Below, in pieces: positions 16,675 through 26,210 of a stretch of DNA of 64,000 bases. This stretch comes from Bradyrhizobium sp. WBOS07 (GTDB taxonomy: Bacteria > Pseudomonadota > Alphaproteobacteria > Rhizobiales > Xanthobacteraceae). The position numbers and the translations under genes were made by a program. The notes under the pieces were generated by a model. The model did not search any database and was not told the origin of the DNA. It worked only from the letters and a program-made list of their open reading frames with translations. The stretch is taken from contig NZ_CP029008.1 of assembly GCF_024585165.1 (NCBI RefSeq), positions 3,968,001 through 4,032,000 on the forward strand, read 5' to 3'. Positions within the stretch are counted from its first letter, which is position 1. Every line of letters begins with the position of its first letter.

Positions 16675-16706
16675 CCCGAAACCGTCACCCCAAGGAGGAT
16701 CGACCC

Positions 16707-17270
16707 ATGACTGTTGCACTCCACCCCTCGATCGACAACGGCCTCAAACAGGGCAGCGGCAGCTTTGCCGGCGGCACGCTCGTCTGCAAATGCAAGGACC
16801 ATCCGGTCAAGGTCGGCATCAAGGGCGACGTCGCCCACAATCATGCCTGCGGCTGCACCAAGTGCTGGAAGCCGCAAGGCGCGACATTCTCCGTCGTCGC
16901 CGTGGTGCCGCGCCAGAACGTCACCGTGCTCGAGAACGGCGACAAGCTCCAGATCGTCGATCCCTCCGCGGTGATCCAGCGCTACGCCTGCAAGGCCTGC
17001 GGCACCCACATGTACGGCCGCATCGAGAACAAGGGCCACCCGTTCTACGGCCTCGATTTCATCCATCCCGAGCTGTTCCAGGAGCAGGGCTCGCAGGCGC
17101 CGCAATTCGCCGCCTTCGTCTCCTCCGTGATCGAATCGGGCGTGAAGCCGGAGCAGATGTCCGGCATTCGTGCGCGGTTGAAGGAAATCGGGCTCGAGCC
17201 CTATGATTGCCTGTCACCGGCGCTGATGGACGCGATCGCGACCCACGTCGCCAAAGCCAAAGCCGCCTGA
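16707..17270 (+). CDS. gfa: Glutathione-dependent formaldehyde-activating enzyme
   Basis: A 187-residue Gfa/CENP-V-fold protein. Zinc motifs are CKC near residue 27, CGCTKC near 48-53 and CKAC near 95-98. It was described as promoting the reaction of formaldehyde with glutathione to make S-hydroxymethylglutathione, the substrate of the dehydrogenase encoded just upstream. AAGGAGG stands eight bases before the ATG. The gene ends the xoxF-xoxG-frmA-gfa series. Its enzymatic role has been debated in the literature; a glutathione carrier role is an alternative. Confidence 0.92.
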   Translation: MTVALHPSIDNGLKQGSGSFAGGTLVCKCKDHPVKVGIKGDVAHNHACGCTKCWKPQGATFSVVAVVPRQNVTVLENGDKLQIVDPSAVIQRYACKACGTHMYGRIENKGHPFYGLDFIHPELFQEQGSQAPQFAAFVSSVIESGVKPEQMSGIRARLKEIGLEPYDCLSPALMDAIATHVAKAKAA

Positions 17271-17894
17271 GCAAGGCCGCTAGACGTTCGCCGGCCCCCG
17301 TCCGCTCGATGGCCTCGACCAGCGCCAGCGAAGCGGACGGGCCCCGGCTCCGGGACGATCGCGGCGATGCCGCCGCCTCTGCAACTCACGTGGCCATGAG
17401 GGTGACGAGCTCCCTCAGTCCTGGTCTCTGAATGACTGCGTAGCGCCTCCGACTTCCGTCTCGAAGTCCCGGCGTCTGCGTTTCTCCCTCCCTCGACTGA
17501 GGCATCCTGCTTCGTCCGTGCAGTCTTGCTGGCGGACGAAGCCTTTTTGGCCGCAGTCACGTTTTGCGAACGCGACGTGCACGCGGCGCGCCGGTGCGCC
17601 CTGCTTTTGACAAATCATCGATGCAGTCTTTTCCCGGTGAGAACACCCGGCTGTGAACGCCGGGCAGGCGCGATCTCTGCTACGATCGCGCCGTCACGAT
17701 GCCGCGCGACATACAATCAAACAAGAACAAACGGGAGGTATCGACCACATCCGGACATCGAGATTCGTATTCCTGCCCCCTGCCGGGATCTGCCCGTGCG
17801 GGATCGTGGGCCGGGATGCGATGCAACTGGCATTGCGCCGACCGGCGTCGGCGAATTTTCAATTTGGCATGCTTATGAAGAGCGAGGGATGACC
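17271..17894. other. Gene-free stretch after gfa
   Basis: About 620 bases with no supported gene; open frames reaching upstream from iorA have no ribosome site and odd composition. It holds an inverted repeat CCCGTCCGCT (17297-17306) with AGCGGACGGG (17332-17341), a terminator-like hairpin at 17509-17548, and presumably the promoter for iorA near its end. Confidence 0.6.
17509..17548 (+). terminator. Candidate Rho-independent terminator
   Basis: A 10-bp perfect stem, GCTTCGTCCG at 17509-17518 with CGGACGAAGC at 17533-17542, is followed by C and a run of five T. It lies about 240 bases after gfa and would end a transcript from that side. Confidence 0.5.
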
Positions 17895-18347
17895 ATGATC
17901 AAGGTGAAGATCAACGGACAGGAACAGAGCTGGGACGGCGACCCGGATCTCCCGCTACTCTGGTTCCTGCGTGACGAGGTCGGGCTGACCGGCACCAAGT
18001 TCAGCTGCGGCCAGGCTCTGTGCGGCTCCTGCACCGTCATCGTGGACAAGCAGGCCGTGCGGGCCTGCGTCACGTCGGTGAACGACGTCGCCGGGCGCGA
18101 GGTCACCACGATCGAGGGATTGCACCCCAACGGCGACCACCCGGTGCAGAAGGCCTGGCGCCAGGTCAACGTGCCGCAATGCGGCTTCTGCCAGGCCGGC
18201 CAGATAATGCAGGCCGCCGCGCTTCTGATGGACAACCCGAAGCCCTCGCACGACCAGATCCGCGAGGCGATGTCCGGCAACATCTGCCGCTGCGGTTGCT
18301 ACCAGCGCATCGAAAACGCCGTCCATCTCGCATCGACGGGAGTGTGA
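17895..18347 (+). CDS. iorA: Isoquinoline 1-oxidoreductase-type 2Fe-2S subunit of a molybdenum aldehyde oxidase
   Basis: A 150-residue protein with two [2Fe-2S] clusters. The plant-type cluster is at C38, C43, C46 and C58; the second is at C96, C99, C131 and C133. It is the small subunit of the IorAB group of xanthine-oxidase-family enzymes. The start at 17895 has GAGGG six bases upstream; an ATG two codons earlier is too close. The stop is one base before the large-subunit start. It should pass electrons from the molybdenum centre to an external carrier, since the FAD subunit of other family members is absent here. Confidence 0.9.
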   Translation: MIKVKINGQEQSWDGDPDLPLLWFLRDEVGLTGTKFSCGQALCGSCTVIVDKQAVRACVTSVNDVAGREVTTIEGLHPNGDHPVQKAWRQVNVPQCGFCQAGQIMQAAALLMDNPKPSHDQIREAMSGNICRCGCYQRIENAVHLASTGV

Positions 18348-18348
18348 C

Positions 18349-20661
18349 ATGAATTTCATCGACAATCCCCGCAAGCTTCGCGGCTTCGAGAAGCATATCA
18401 GGGTCGAGAAGATCTCGCGCCGCAGCATCCTGAAGGGGCTCGGCGTCACCGGCGGCTTCGTCCTCGCCGCCCCCGTGATGTCGCGCCAGGCGCTCGCCTA
18501 TGAGACCGGCGCCGGCAAGATGCCGCACGGCGTCGTGGTCGATCCGCGCGTGTTCGTCTCGGTCGCCCCGGATGGCATCGTCACCATCGTCGGGCACCGA
18601 TCGGAGATGGGCACCGGCGTGCGCACCAGCCTGCCGCTGATCGTGGCCGAGGAGATGGAGGCCGACTGGAACAGGGTCAAGGTGCAGCAGGCCCACGGCG
18701 ACGAGGTCAAGTTCGGCAACCAGGACACCGACGGCTCACGCAGCACGCGGCACTATCTGATCCCGATGCGCCAGATCGGCGCCGCTGCCCGCACCATGCT
18801 GGAGCAGGCTGCGGCGAAGCGTTGGGGCGTGCCGGCGACCGAGGTCAAGGCGGTCAATCATGAGGTCGTCCACAGCGCCAGCGGCCACAAGCTCGGCTTC
18901 GGCGAGCTCGCAGCCGACGCCGCCAAGCAATCGGTGCCTGCAGTCGAAGGCCTCAAGCTGAAGGACCCCAAGGACTTCCGCTACCTCACCAAGGGCCAGA
19001 TCGGCATGGTCGATCTGCACGACATCACCACCGGCAAGGCGCGTTACGGCGCCGACGTGCGGCTGCCGGGCATGAAATATGCCGTGATCGCGCGCCCGCC
19101 GGTGACCGGCGGCAAGCTCGTCTCGTTCGATCCCGACGCGGCGCTGAAGGTCCCCGGCGTCGAGAAGGTGATGAAGGTTCAAGGCTGGCCGTGGCCGTCG
19201 AAATTCCAGCCGCTCGGGGGCGTCGCCGTGATCGCGCGCAACACCGGCGCGGCGATCAAGGGCCGCGACGCATTGAAGCTGACCTGGGACGACGGCGCCA
19301 ACGGCAAGTATGACTCGGTCGCCTATCGCAAGGAGCTCGAGGAGGCCTCGCGCAAGCCAGGCCTCGTCGTGCGCAAGGAGGGTGACGCGGAGGCGGCCTT
19401 GAAGGGCGCGGACAAGGTGATCGTCGGCGAGTACTACCTGCCGCATCTTGCTCATGTCAGCATGGAGCCGCCGGTGGCGGTCGCCGACGTCAAGGGCGAC
19501 AAGGCCGAGATCTGGGCGCCGGTGCAGAGCCCGGGCGGCACCCGCGAGGACGTCGCCAAGACGCTCGGCATTCCCGAAGGCAATGTCACGGTCAATGTCA
19601 CGCTGCTGGGTGGGGGGTTCGGGCGCAAGTCGAAATGCGACTTCGCGCTCGAAGCCGCCCTGCTGTCGAAGGAGCTTGGCGCGCCGGTCAAGGTGCAGTG
19701 GACGCGCGAAGACGACATTCACAACGGCTTCCTGCACACCGTCTCGGTCGAGCGGATCGAGGCCGGCCTCGACAAGAACGGCAAGGTGATCGCCTGGCGC
19801 CACCGCAGCGTGGCTCCCAGCATCGCCTCGACCTTTGCCGCCGGCGCCGTGCATCAGGCCCCGTTCGAGATCGGCATGGGCCTCGCCGACCTGCCGTTCG
19901 AGATCGCCAACATCTCCTGCGAGAATCCGGAGGCAGCCGCGCGCACCCGCATCGGCTGGTTCCGTTCGGTCTCCAACATCCCGCGCGCCTTCGCGGTGCA
20001 ATCGATGGTCGGCGAGATCGCGCAGGCGACCGGCCGCGACCAGAAAGACATGCTGATCGAGCTGATCGGCTCGCCTCGCATCGTCAAGCCGAACGTGAAG
20101 GACCTCTGGAACTACGGCGAGCCCCAGGAGAGCTACCCGATCGACACGGCGCGCCTGCGCAAGGTGGTCGATCTGGTCGCGGAGAAGGGCGAATGGAGTC
20201 GCAAGGTGCCGAAGGGCCACGGTCTGGGCATCGCAGTGCACCGCAGCTTCGTCAGCTATATCGCGACCATCGTCGAGGTCGCTGTCGACGACAAGGGCAA
20301 GCTGACGGTGCCCCGGGTCGACACCGCGATCGATTGCGGCACCTATGTCAACCCCGAGCGCATCGCCTCGCAGATCGAGGGCGCGGCGATCATGGGCCTC
20401 AGTCTCGCGAAATACGGCGAGATCACCTTCAAGGACGGCAAGGTGCAGCAGAAGAACTTTGACGACTTCCAGCTCGTCAGGATCGACGAGTCCCCTGCGG
20501 TGACCAACGTCTACATCGTGCCGCCCGGACCCGACACGCCGCCGAGCGGCGTCGGCGAGCCCGGTGTCCCGCCCTTCGCGCCGGCGCTGATCAACGCGAT
20601 CTTCGCGGCGACGGGAAAACGTATCCGGAGCTTGCCGATCGGCAAGCAGCTGGAGGCGTAG
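18349..20661 (+). CDS. iorB: Isoquinoline 1-oxidoreductase-type molybdopterin subunit, Tat-exported
   Basis: A 770-residue molybdenum-binding subunit. The N-terminus has a twin-arginine signal (KISRRSILKGLGVTGGFVLAA, Arg24-Arg25), so the folded complex works in the periplasm. The aldehyde-oxidase/xanthine-dehydrogenase fold follows, with GGGFGRKS and a C-terminal GVGEPG segment in which the glutamate is the general base. Relatives oxidise aldehydes or N-heterocycles and use cytochromes as acceptors. Placed between xoxF and another quinoprotein, it is a good candidate to oxidise the aldehydes these enzymes produce. The substrate is inferred from context. Confidence 0.88.
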   Translation: MNFIDNPRKLRGFEKHIRVEKISRRSILKGLGVTGGFVLAAPVMSRQALAYETGAGKMPHGVVVDPRVFVSVAPDGIVTIVGHRSEMGTGVRTSLPLIVAEEMEADWNRVKVQQAHGDEVKFGNQDTDGSRSTRHYLIPMRQIGAAARTMLEQAAAKRWGVPATEVKAVNHEVVHSASGHKLGFGELAADAAKQSVPAVEGLKLKDPKDFRYLTKGQIGMVDLHDITTGKARYGADVRLPGMKYAVIARPPVTGGKLVSFDPDAALKVPGVEKVMKVQGWPWPSKFQPLGGVAVIARNTGAAIKGRDALKLTWDDGANGKYDSVAYRKELEEASRKPGLVVRKEGDAEAALKGADKVIVGEYYLPHLAHVSMEPPVAVADVKGDKAEIWAPVQSPGGTREDVAKTLGIPEGNVTVNVTLLGGGFGRKSKCDFALEAALLSKELGAPVKVQWTREDDIHNGFLHTVSVERIEAGLDKNGKVIAWRHRSVAPSIASTFAAGAVHQAPFEIGMGLADLPFEIANISCENPEAAARTRIGWFRSVSNIPRAFAVQSMVGEIAQATGRDQKDMLIELIGSPRIVKPNVKDLWNYGEPQESYPIDTARLRKVVDLVAEKGEWSRKVPKGHGLGIAVHRSFVSYIATIVEVAVDDKGKLTVPRVDTAIDCGTYVNPERIASQIEGAAIMGLSLAKYGEITFKDGKVQQKNFDDFQLVRIDESPAVTNVYIVPPGPDTPPSGVGEPGVPPFAPALINAIFAATGKRIRSLPIGKQLEA

Positions 20662-20715
20662 GACGGAACGGAAGCGGCCTCGCGCCGTTTCCATCGATCT
20701 GACAGGAGCAGATCG

Positions 20716-20973
20716 ATGACAAACCTCTCAAAGGCGCTCGCAGTGTCACTGTCGAGCGCCTTTCTTTTGACGGCCGCAGGCGCATTTGCCCAGAGCAATA
20801 CCGCGCCGCCGACCTCGGCCACCCGTCCCAGCACGCCGGACCAGACCTCACTGCCCAACGCCAATGCCCCGCCCGCCTCGACCACCCAGACCACCGGCCA
20901 GCATAATCCGGATCCGAAGGTTCAGGAGATGAACCAGAAGGAGAAGGACAAGGTGGATCGCCAAGGCAAGTAA
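20716..20973 (+). CDS. Small exported low-complexity protein
   Basis: An 85-residue protein. The signal peptide is MTNLSKALAVSLSSAFLLTAAGAFAQ, and the mature part is a Pro/Thr/Asn-rich disordered chain ending in a charged helix (EMNQKEKDKVDRQGK). AGGAG stands eight bases before the ATG. It follows iorB by 54 bases. It resembles in style the small proteins at 5610 and 27852. The function is unknown. Confidence 0.65.
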   Translation: MTNLSKALAVSLSSAFLLTAAGAFAQSNTAPPTSATRPSTPDQTSLPNANAPPASTTQTTGQHNPDPKVQEMNQKEKDKVDRQGK

Positions 20974-20993
20974 ACTTTTGCGACCCTCATGCC

Positions 20994-21062
20994 TCTGGCC
21001 GGCTTTATCCCGGCCATGCACCGGCCTTTGCCGTGGCACAACGTAGACGCCCGGCCCTTCGC
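20994..21062. repeat. Degenerate REP-like palindrome
   Basis: The blocks GGCCGGCTTTATCCCGGCCATG and CGTAGACGCCCGGCCC resemble a decayed copy of the palindrome at 4290-4365. It lies in the tail-to-tail gap between the small exported gene and the third quinoprotein gene. Confidence 0.4.
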
Positions 21063-21226
21063 CGCGCCGAGGCGGCTACGGCCGCGCAGGCGGCACAGGC
21101 CCGGGCGTGACGACGCGTATGCGGCCCGCGGGCAATCGCAGTATACAAACAAAAATGCGGCGGACGTTGCCGTCCGCCGCATTCCCACCCCCCTGCTGCT
21201 CCGCTGTCTTCGATCCGCCCGCGGAG

Positions 21227-22963
21227 CTATTTCTTCAATGCGAACACCCAGACCACGCCGCCTTGGGGCACATTGGCTTCGATGCCGATATTGTTGGTCA
21301 CCAGCGCGTCCTGGATGCGCTGCGCGTCCACGCCCCAGCCCGACTGGATCGCGATGTACTGCGTGCCGTCGATCTCGTAGGACACCGGCATGCCGACAAT
21401 GCCGGAATTGGTCTTCTGCTCCCAGAGGAGCTCGCCGGTCTTGGCGTGGAAGGCCCGGAAGTTGCGGTCGTTCGTGCCGCCGACGAAGACGAGGTCGCCG
21501 GCAGTCGCCGTGACCGATCCGAACAGTTGCGACTTGGGGAAGTTGTGCTGCCACACCTTCTTGCCCGTGGCGGGATCCCAGGCCTGGAGCTCGCCGAAAT
21601 GATCTGCTCCCGGCCTCGTCTTCAGGCCGATGTCTTCCGGCTTGGTGCCGAGCCAGAGCTCGCCTGGCTTGAGCGGGACCTTCTCGCCGGTGAATCCGCC
21701 GCAGAAATTCTCGTTGGCAGGCACGTAGACGAGGCCGGTCCTCTGGCTATAGGCAGCCGACGGCCAATCCTTGCCGCCCCACAGCGACGGACAGAACTCG
21801 ACGCGCTTGCCCATCACCGGCTTGTGCGCGGGATCCACGATCGGCTTGCCGGTCTCGTCGATGCCCTTCCAGACGTCCGTATGAACGAACGGCCAACCGG
21901 CGACATAATTGATCTTGGTCGGCGTCCGCTCGAGCACCCAGAAGATGGCATCACGTCCCGGATGCACCAGGCTCTTGATGGTGCGGCCGTTGCGCTGCAG
22001 ATCGATCAGCATCGGCGCCTCGACCTCGTCCCAATCCCAGGAATCGTTCTGATGATACTGGTGGTAGGCCTTGATCTTGCCGGTGTCCGGATCGAGCGCG
22101 AGCACCGAGGAGGTGTAGAGATTGTCGCCGGGGTGGGAGTCGCCGGGCCACGGCGCGGCGTTGCCGACGCCCCAATAGATCGTCTTGGTCTCCTTGTCGT
22201 AATTGCCGGTCATCCAGGCCGAACCGCCGCCGTTCTTCCAATCGTCGCCCTGCCAGGTGTCGTGACCGGGCTCGCCTTCGCCGGGGATGGTGTAGGTCCG
22301 CCACAGCTCCTTGCCGTCCTTGGCATCATAGGCAACGACATAGCCGCGCACGCCGAACTCGCCGCCGGAGCCGCCGACGATGACCTTGCCGTCGACGATC
22401 AACGGCATCAGCGTCAAGTACTGGCCCTTCCTGTAGTCCTGGACCTTGGTATCCCACACCACCTTGCCGGTCTTGGCGTCGAGTGCGACCACGTGATCGT
22501 CCGTGGTGGCGAGGTAGAGCTTGTCCTCCCACAAGCCGACGCCCCGGTTGGTCGGATGCAGCTGGAACAGATCGTCAGGGAGCTGCCGCTTGTAGCGCCA
22601 ATATTCGTCGCCGGTCTTCGCGTTCAGCGCGATCACCTGCCCCATCGGTGTCGTCACGAACATCGCGCCATTGTTGACGATCGGCGGCGCCTGGTGGCCT
22701 TCGACCACGCCGGTGGCGAAGGTCCAGACCGGCGTGAGGTTCTTCACGTTCGAGGTGTTGATCTGGTCCAGTGGACTGTAGCCGTGCCCGTCATAGGTGC
22801 GCCGGTAGAGCATCCAGTTTTTCGGCTCCGGATTCTCCAATCGCTGTGCGGTGACCGGCGAGTAGTTCTCGATCGGACCGGACACGGCGGCAGTGGATGC
22901 AAGACACGTGAAGGCGACGAAGCCGGACAGTAACCATTGCTTCCTGGTCATGGAAGTTGTCAT
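21227..22963 (-). CDS. PQQ-dependent alcohol dehydrogenase lacking the vicinal cysteines
   Basis: A 578-residue exported quinoprotein of the methanol/ethanol family. The catalytic segment is NDSWDWDEVE: Asp310 is followed by Asp312, the extra acid of lanthanide enzymes. Glu202 (SGGEFG) and Asn268 (GVGNAA) are the other metal ligands. At the place of the vicinal cysteines (CC-x3-NRG in the other two enzymes) it has Gln134-Leu135. AGGGGA stands six bases before the chosen ATG; two upstream ATGs exist. It lies downstream of a Rieske gene, and no cytochrome c gene is adjacent. The substrate is unknown. Confidence 0.88.
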   Translation of the reverse strand: MTTSMTRKQWLLSGFVAFTCLASTAAVSGPIENYSPVTAQRLENPEPKNWMLYRRTYDGHGYSPLDQINTSNVKNLTPVWTFATGVVEGHQAPPIVNNGAMFVTTPMGQVIALNAKTGDEYWRYKRQLPDDLFQLHPTNRGVGLWEDKLYLATTDDHVVALDAKTGKVVWDTKVQDYRKGQYLTLMPLIVDGKVIVGGSGGEFGVRGYVVAYDAKDGKELWRTYTIPGEGEPGHDTWQGDDWKNGGGSAWMTGNYDKETKTIYWGVGNAAPWPGDSHPGDNLYTSSVLALDPDTGKIKAYHQYHQNDSWDWDEVEAPMLIDLQRNGRTIKSLVHPGRDAIFWVLERTPTKINYVAGWPFVHTDVWKGIDETGKPIVDPAHKPVMGKRVEFCPSLWGGKDWPSAAYSQRTGLVYVPANENFCGGFTGEKVPLKPGELWLGTKPEDIGLKTRPGADHFGELQAWDPATGKKVWQHNFPKSQLFGSVTATAGDLVFVGGTNDRNFRAFHAKTGELLWEQKTNSGIVGMPVSYEIDGTQYIAIQSGWGVDAQRIQDALVTNNIGIEANVPQGGVVWVFALKK

Positions 22964-23079
22964 GGACGTTCCCCTTTTCATCCGTTCTGAATTCTTGTTG
23001 TGAATTCTTGTCGTTCGTCCCCCGCCCGCCGTTGGCGGATGCGGCCTTTCGTGACGCGGGCCGGGCCCGCAACCGTCCA

Positions 23080-23733
23080 TCATCCTGGCTGCGTGCCACC
23101 TACCTTTCCCATGAAATTGCCGGCGATGCTGAGCGAACCGTCAGCCAGCGCCAGCGGCAGCGCCGCGAGCCGTCGCGGCGCCGGTCCGAACACGACTTGC
23201 GCGCCGGCGCGCGGATCGAATTCGGAGTTGTGGCACATGCATTTGAACACCTCCTTGTCGCCGACATCGCTCTTCACCCAGGCGGTGACGGGGCAGCCGG
23301 CGTGCGAGCAGATCGCCGAATAGGCTATGATGCCCTCGACGGCCCGCGCGCGGGTCTTCTCGTCGAGCTCGGCGGGATCGAGGCGGATGATCAGGATCTC
23401 GTTGAGCCGCGAGCCGCTGCGCACGACCGATGTGTTGGGATCCTTCGGCCAGGCATGCACCGGCGGTCCGCCGGCGTTCAGATCGGCCGCGGTGATCAGC
23501 TTTCCCTCCTTGTCGCCTTGGGAGTAGACGAGCACATCGCCTTTCTGGGGCCGTTCGTCGGATCCGGGCGGATCCTCACCTGCGCGCGCATGCGCGGAGC
23601 AGCCGAGGCAGGCGGTGACGGCGAGCGCGCCGAGCAGGACCGTTCGCCGCGTCTGCTCGGCATCGACCTCGGCATCGGGCTGCCTGGAGTTTTCGGACGA
23701 TGTGAAATTGGTGGTGAACGATGCGCGGGACAT
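23080..23733 (-). CDS. Exported Rieske [2Fe-2S] protein
   Basis: A 217-residue protein with a Tat-like leader (TRRTVLLGALAVTACLGCS). The two Rieske boxes are CSHAGC and CMCHNS, giving two Cys and two His ligands plus the disulfide pair. The fold resembles the iron-sulfur subunit of cytochrome bc complexes, but no cytochrome b or c1 gene is near. It starts 117 bases upstream of the third quinoprotein gene on the same strand, so it could be its redox partner in place of a cytochrome c. That pairing is inferred from position alone. Confidence 0.82.
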   Translation of the reverse strand: MSRASFTTNFTSSENSRQPDAEVDAEQTRRTVLLGALAVTACLGCSAHARAGEDPPGSDERPQKGDVLVYSQGDKEGKLITAADLNAGGPPVHAWPKDPNTSVVRSGSRLNEILIIRLDPAELDEKTRARAVEGIIAYSAICSHAGCPVTAWVKSDVGDKEVFKCMCHNSEFDPRAGAQVVFGPAPRRLAALPLALADGSLSIAGNFMGKVGGTQPG

Positions 23734-23936
23734 GTTCACAAGCAGGCGCTGGAACTCTGCCGAAAACAAGGCGAAGAATTGGCACCGCAGTGCATCAATA
23801 TGGCTTTGCTCGCGTTGATTGAGCAAGACCGAATGCAACCAAAGCGTTTTCGCGATTGCAACGTCACGCCGCGCGATCGGCATGATGATTTTGCAGATCA
23901 GACCGATGATGACGGAATTGGTGCAGTGCGCTTTTC

Positions 23937-23962
23937 GTCGCGCTGCGCAAACGCAGCGCGAC
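23937..23962. other. Strong 11-bp hairpin
   Basis: GTCGCGCTGCG (23937-23947) and CGCAGCGCGAC (23952-23962) form a perfect stem with loop CAAA. It lies between the haemoglobin stop and the Rieske start, so it may end the upstream transcript or protect the downstream one. No T-run follows on either strand. Confidence 0.5.
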
Positions 23963-23994
23963 CGCTCTTCATGCGCTGGAGGCAGCCGGTGTCG

Positions 23995-24459
23995 TCAGGG
24001 CCTGAGGACGTGGCGCGGCGCGGCGATCGAACCGGCAACGGTTGCCGACGCCATTTCGAAGCTGTCGGCGATGCGCCGCGCCTTGTCGATGAACAGGCTG
24101 GCCGCTGGCGGCGGGCAGACCTCGCGCGCGGTCTGCTCGAACAGATCGAGCCAGCGGTCGAAATGGTCACCAGCCAAGCCGAGTGGCAGATGCGCCCGCA
24201 TCGGCGAGCCGTGATAGCGGCCGCTCATCAGCACCACCGAGGACCAGAAATCCCTGAGCTTGGCGAGATGCTCGTCCCAGTTCTGCACGACGCCAAACAC
24301 CGGACCCAGCTTTGCATCCTCGCGCACCCGTCCGTAGAAGCGGGTGACGAGTTCCGCGATCATCTCCTCGGTGATCCCGGTGCGCTCGATCGCATCCTGC
24401 GTCAACAGGCTTCGCCGTGCGGCCGCCGCCTCGCGCTCGGCCTTCAGTCGATCCGACAT
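23995..24459 (-). CDS. Group III truncated haemoglobin
   Basis: About 154 residues. RFYGRVREDAKLGPVF matches the B-C-E region and LRDFWSSVVLMSGRYHG plus PMRAHLPL matches the region around the proximal histidine of group III truncated globins. AGAGG lies just before the ATG. These cytosolic haem proteins bind O2, NO or sulfide with high affinity; a physiological role is seldom known. It lies 132 bases downstream of the hydroxybutyryl-CoA dehydrogenase gene on the same strand. Confidence 0.85.
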   Translation of the reverse strand: MSDRLKAEREAAAARRSLLTQDAIERTGITEEMIAELVTRFYGRVREDAKLGPVFGVVQNWDEHLAKLRDFWSSVVLMSGRYHGSPMRAHLPLGLAGDHFDRWLDLFEQTAREVCPPPAASLFIDKARRIADSFEMASATVAGSIAAPRHVLRP

Positions 24460-24591
24460 ATCCTCTGTGTCCGTTCCGTTGTTCCCGCGGGTCCGCTCGA
24501 CATTGTCGGGCCAGTTGCGCGCGGCGTCTTTGTCGCAGCGCAAAGTGCGGGATCCGGCGGCGAACGCGAATGCCCGCCGCCGGCCGCCTGA

Positions 24592-25443
<852 letters not shown>

Positions 25444-25838
25444 TGCCTCATATCCTTCATCCTTGCGGGCGCACCGGGCGGCACGGCCCATTGTTCCTGC
25501 ACCAGGGTCTAGCACCGCCACAACGCGACTGCGACCTGATCCGCCCTCTCCTTAAAGCATCCGGGGCCGGAATAAAGCCGCCCACGACCGCGAATCGGCA
25601 CGATTTTGCCGCCCGGCAAGCGGTTTGACCTCGAATTTGGCCCGGCGGAGGGACGGCCGGCCCGGACGCTTCGGATCGCCGTTGAGCTCCACGAATGGGA
25701 CCACGCGGCGCCCGCTTCTGGAAATTGCGCCGTGAATCGTGGTCTAGTCCGCGACAGGCCTGTTGCCGGCTCGCCGCGGCGAGACCGCGCGAGGGTCCGG
25801 AAGCAGCTCAGCTGCGGCTGAGCGTGGGGGCTTTTCGA
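25444..25838. other. Intergenic stretch between hbdA and arsC
   Basis: 395 bases with no supported gene. A perfect hairpin GCTCAGC-TGCG-GCTGAGC lies at 25806-25823, ending 15 bases before the arsC start, followed by GTGGGGGCTTTT. It could act in the leader of arsC or as a terminator for upstream transcription. Nothing else was recognised. Confidence 0.5.
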
Positions 25839-26210
25839 ATGGACGTGATCATCTATCACAATCCCGAATGCGGCACGTCGCGCACGACGCTCGCGACGAT
25901 CCGAAACGCCGGCATCGAGCCGCATGTGGTCGAATATCTGAAGACACCGCCATCGCGGGCATTGCTGCAGCAGCTCATCGCACGCATGGGGATCTCGGTG
26001 CGCGAGGCGGTTCGCGACAAGGCCCCCGCTTACGCAGAGCTCGGGCTCGACGACCCCGCGCTGACCGACGATCAGCTGCTCGACGCGATGATGGCGCATC
26101 CGATTCTGATCAACAGGCCGATCGTCGTGACGCCGAAGGGCGTCAGGCTTTGCCGTCCCTCCGAACGGGTGTTCGATCTGCTGCCGGCGCAACAGCGTCA
26201 GGCCGGATGA
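25839..26210 (+). CDS. arsC: Arsenate reductase ArsC (glutaredoxin-dependent family)
   Basis: A 123-residue thioredoxin-fold protein. It has the ArsC active site IYHNPECGTSRTTL with the catalytic Cys at residue 9-11 and the arginine-bearing RPIVVTPKGVRLCRP segment. It reduces arsenate to arsenite with glutathione and glutaredoxin. Its last four bases overlap the start of a tungstate-type permease gene (ATGA), so the two are translated together. No arsenite pump or ArsR gene is close. ArsC-like Spx/YffB relatives exist, so arsenate as true substrate is likely but not certain. Confidence 0.85.
   Translation: MDVIIYHNPECGTSRTTLATIRNAGIEPHVVEYLKTPPSRALLQQLIARMGISVREAVRDKAPAYAELGLDDPALTDDQLLDAMMAHPILINRPIVVTPKGVRLCRPSERVFDLLPAQQRQAG

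Noticed and set aside
18736..20694. 652-codon open frame antisense to iorB
   Set aside because: Shadow of the molybdopterin subunit; no motif or ribosome site.
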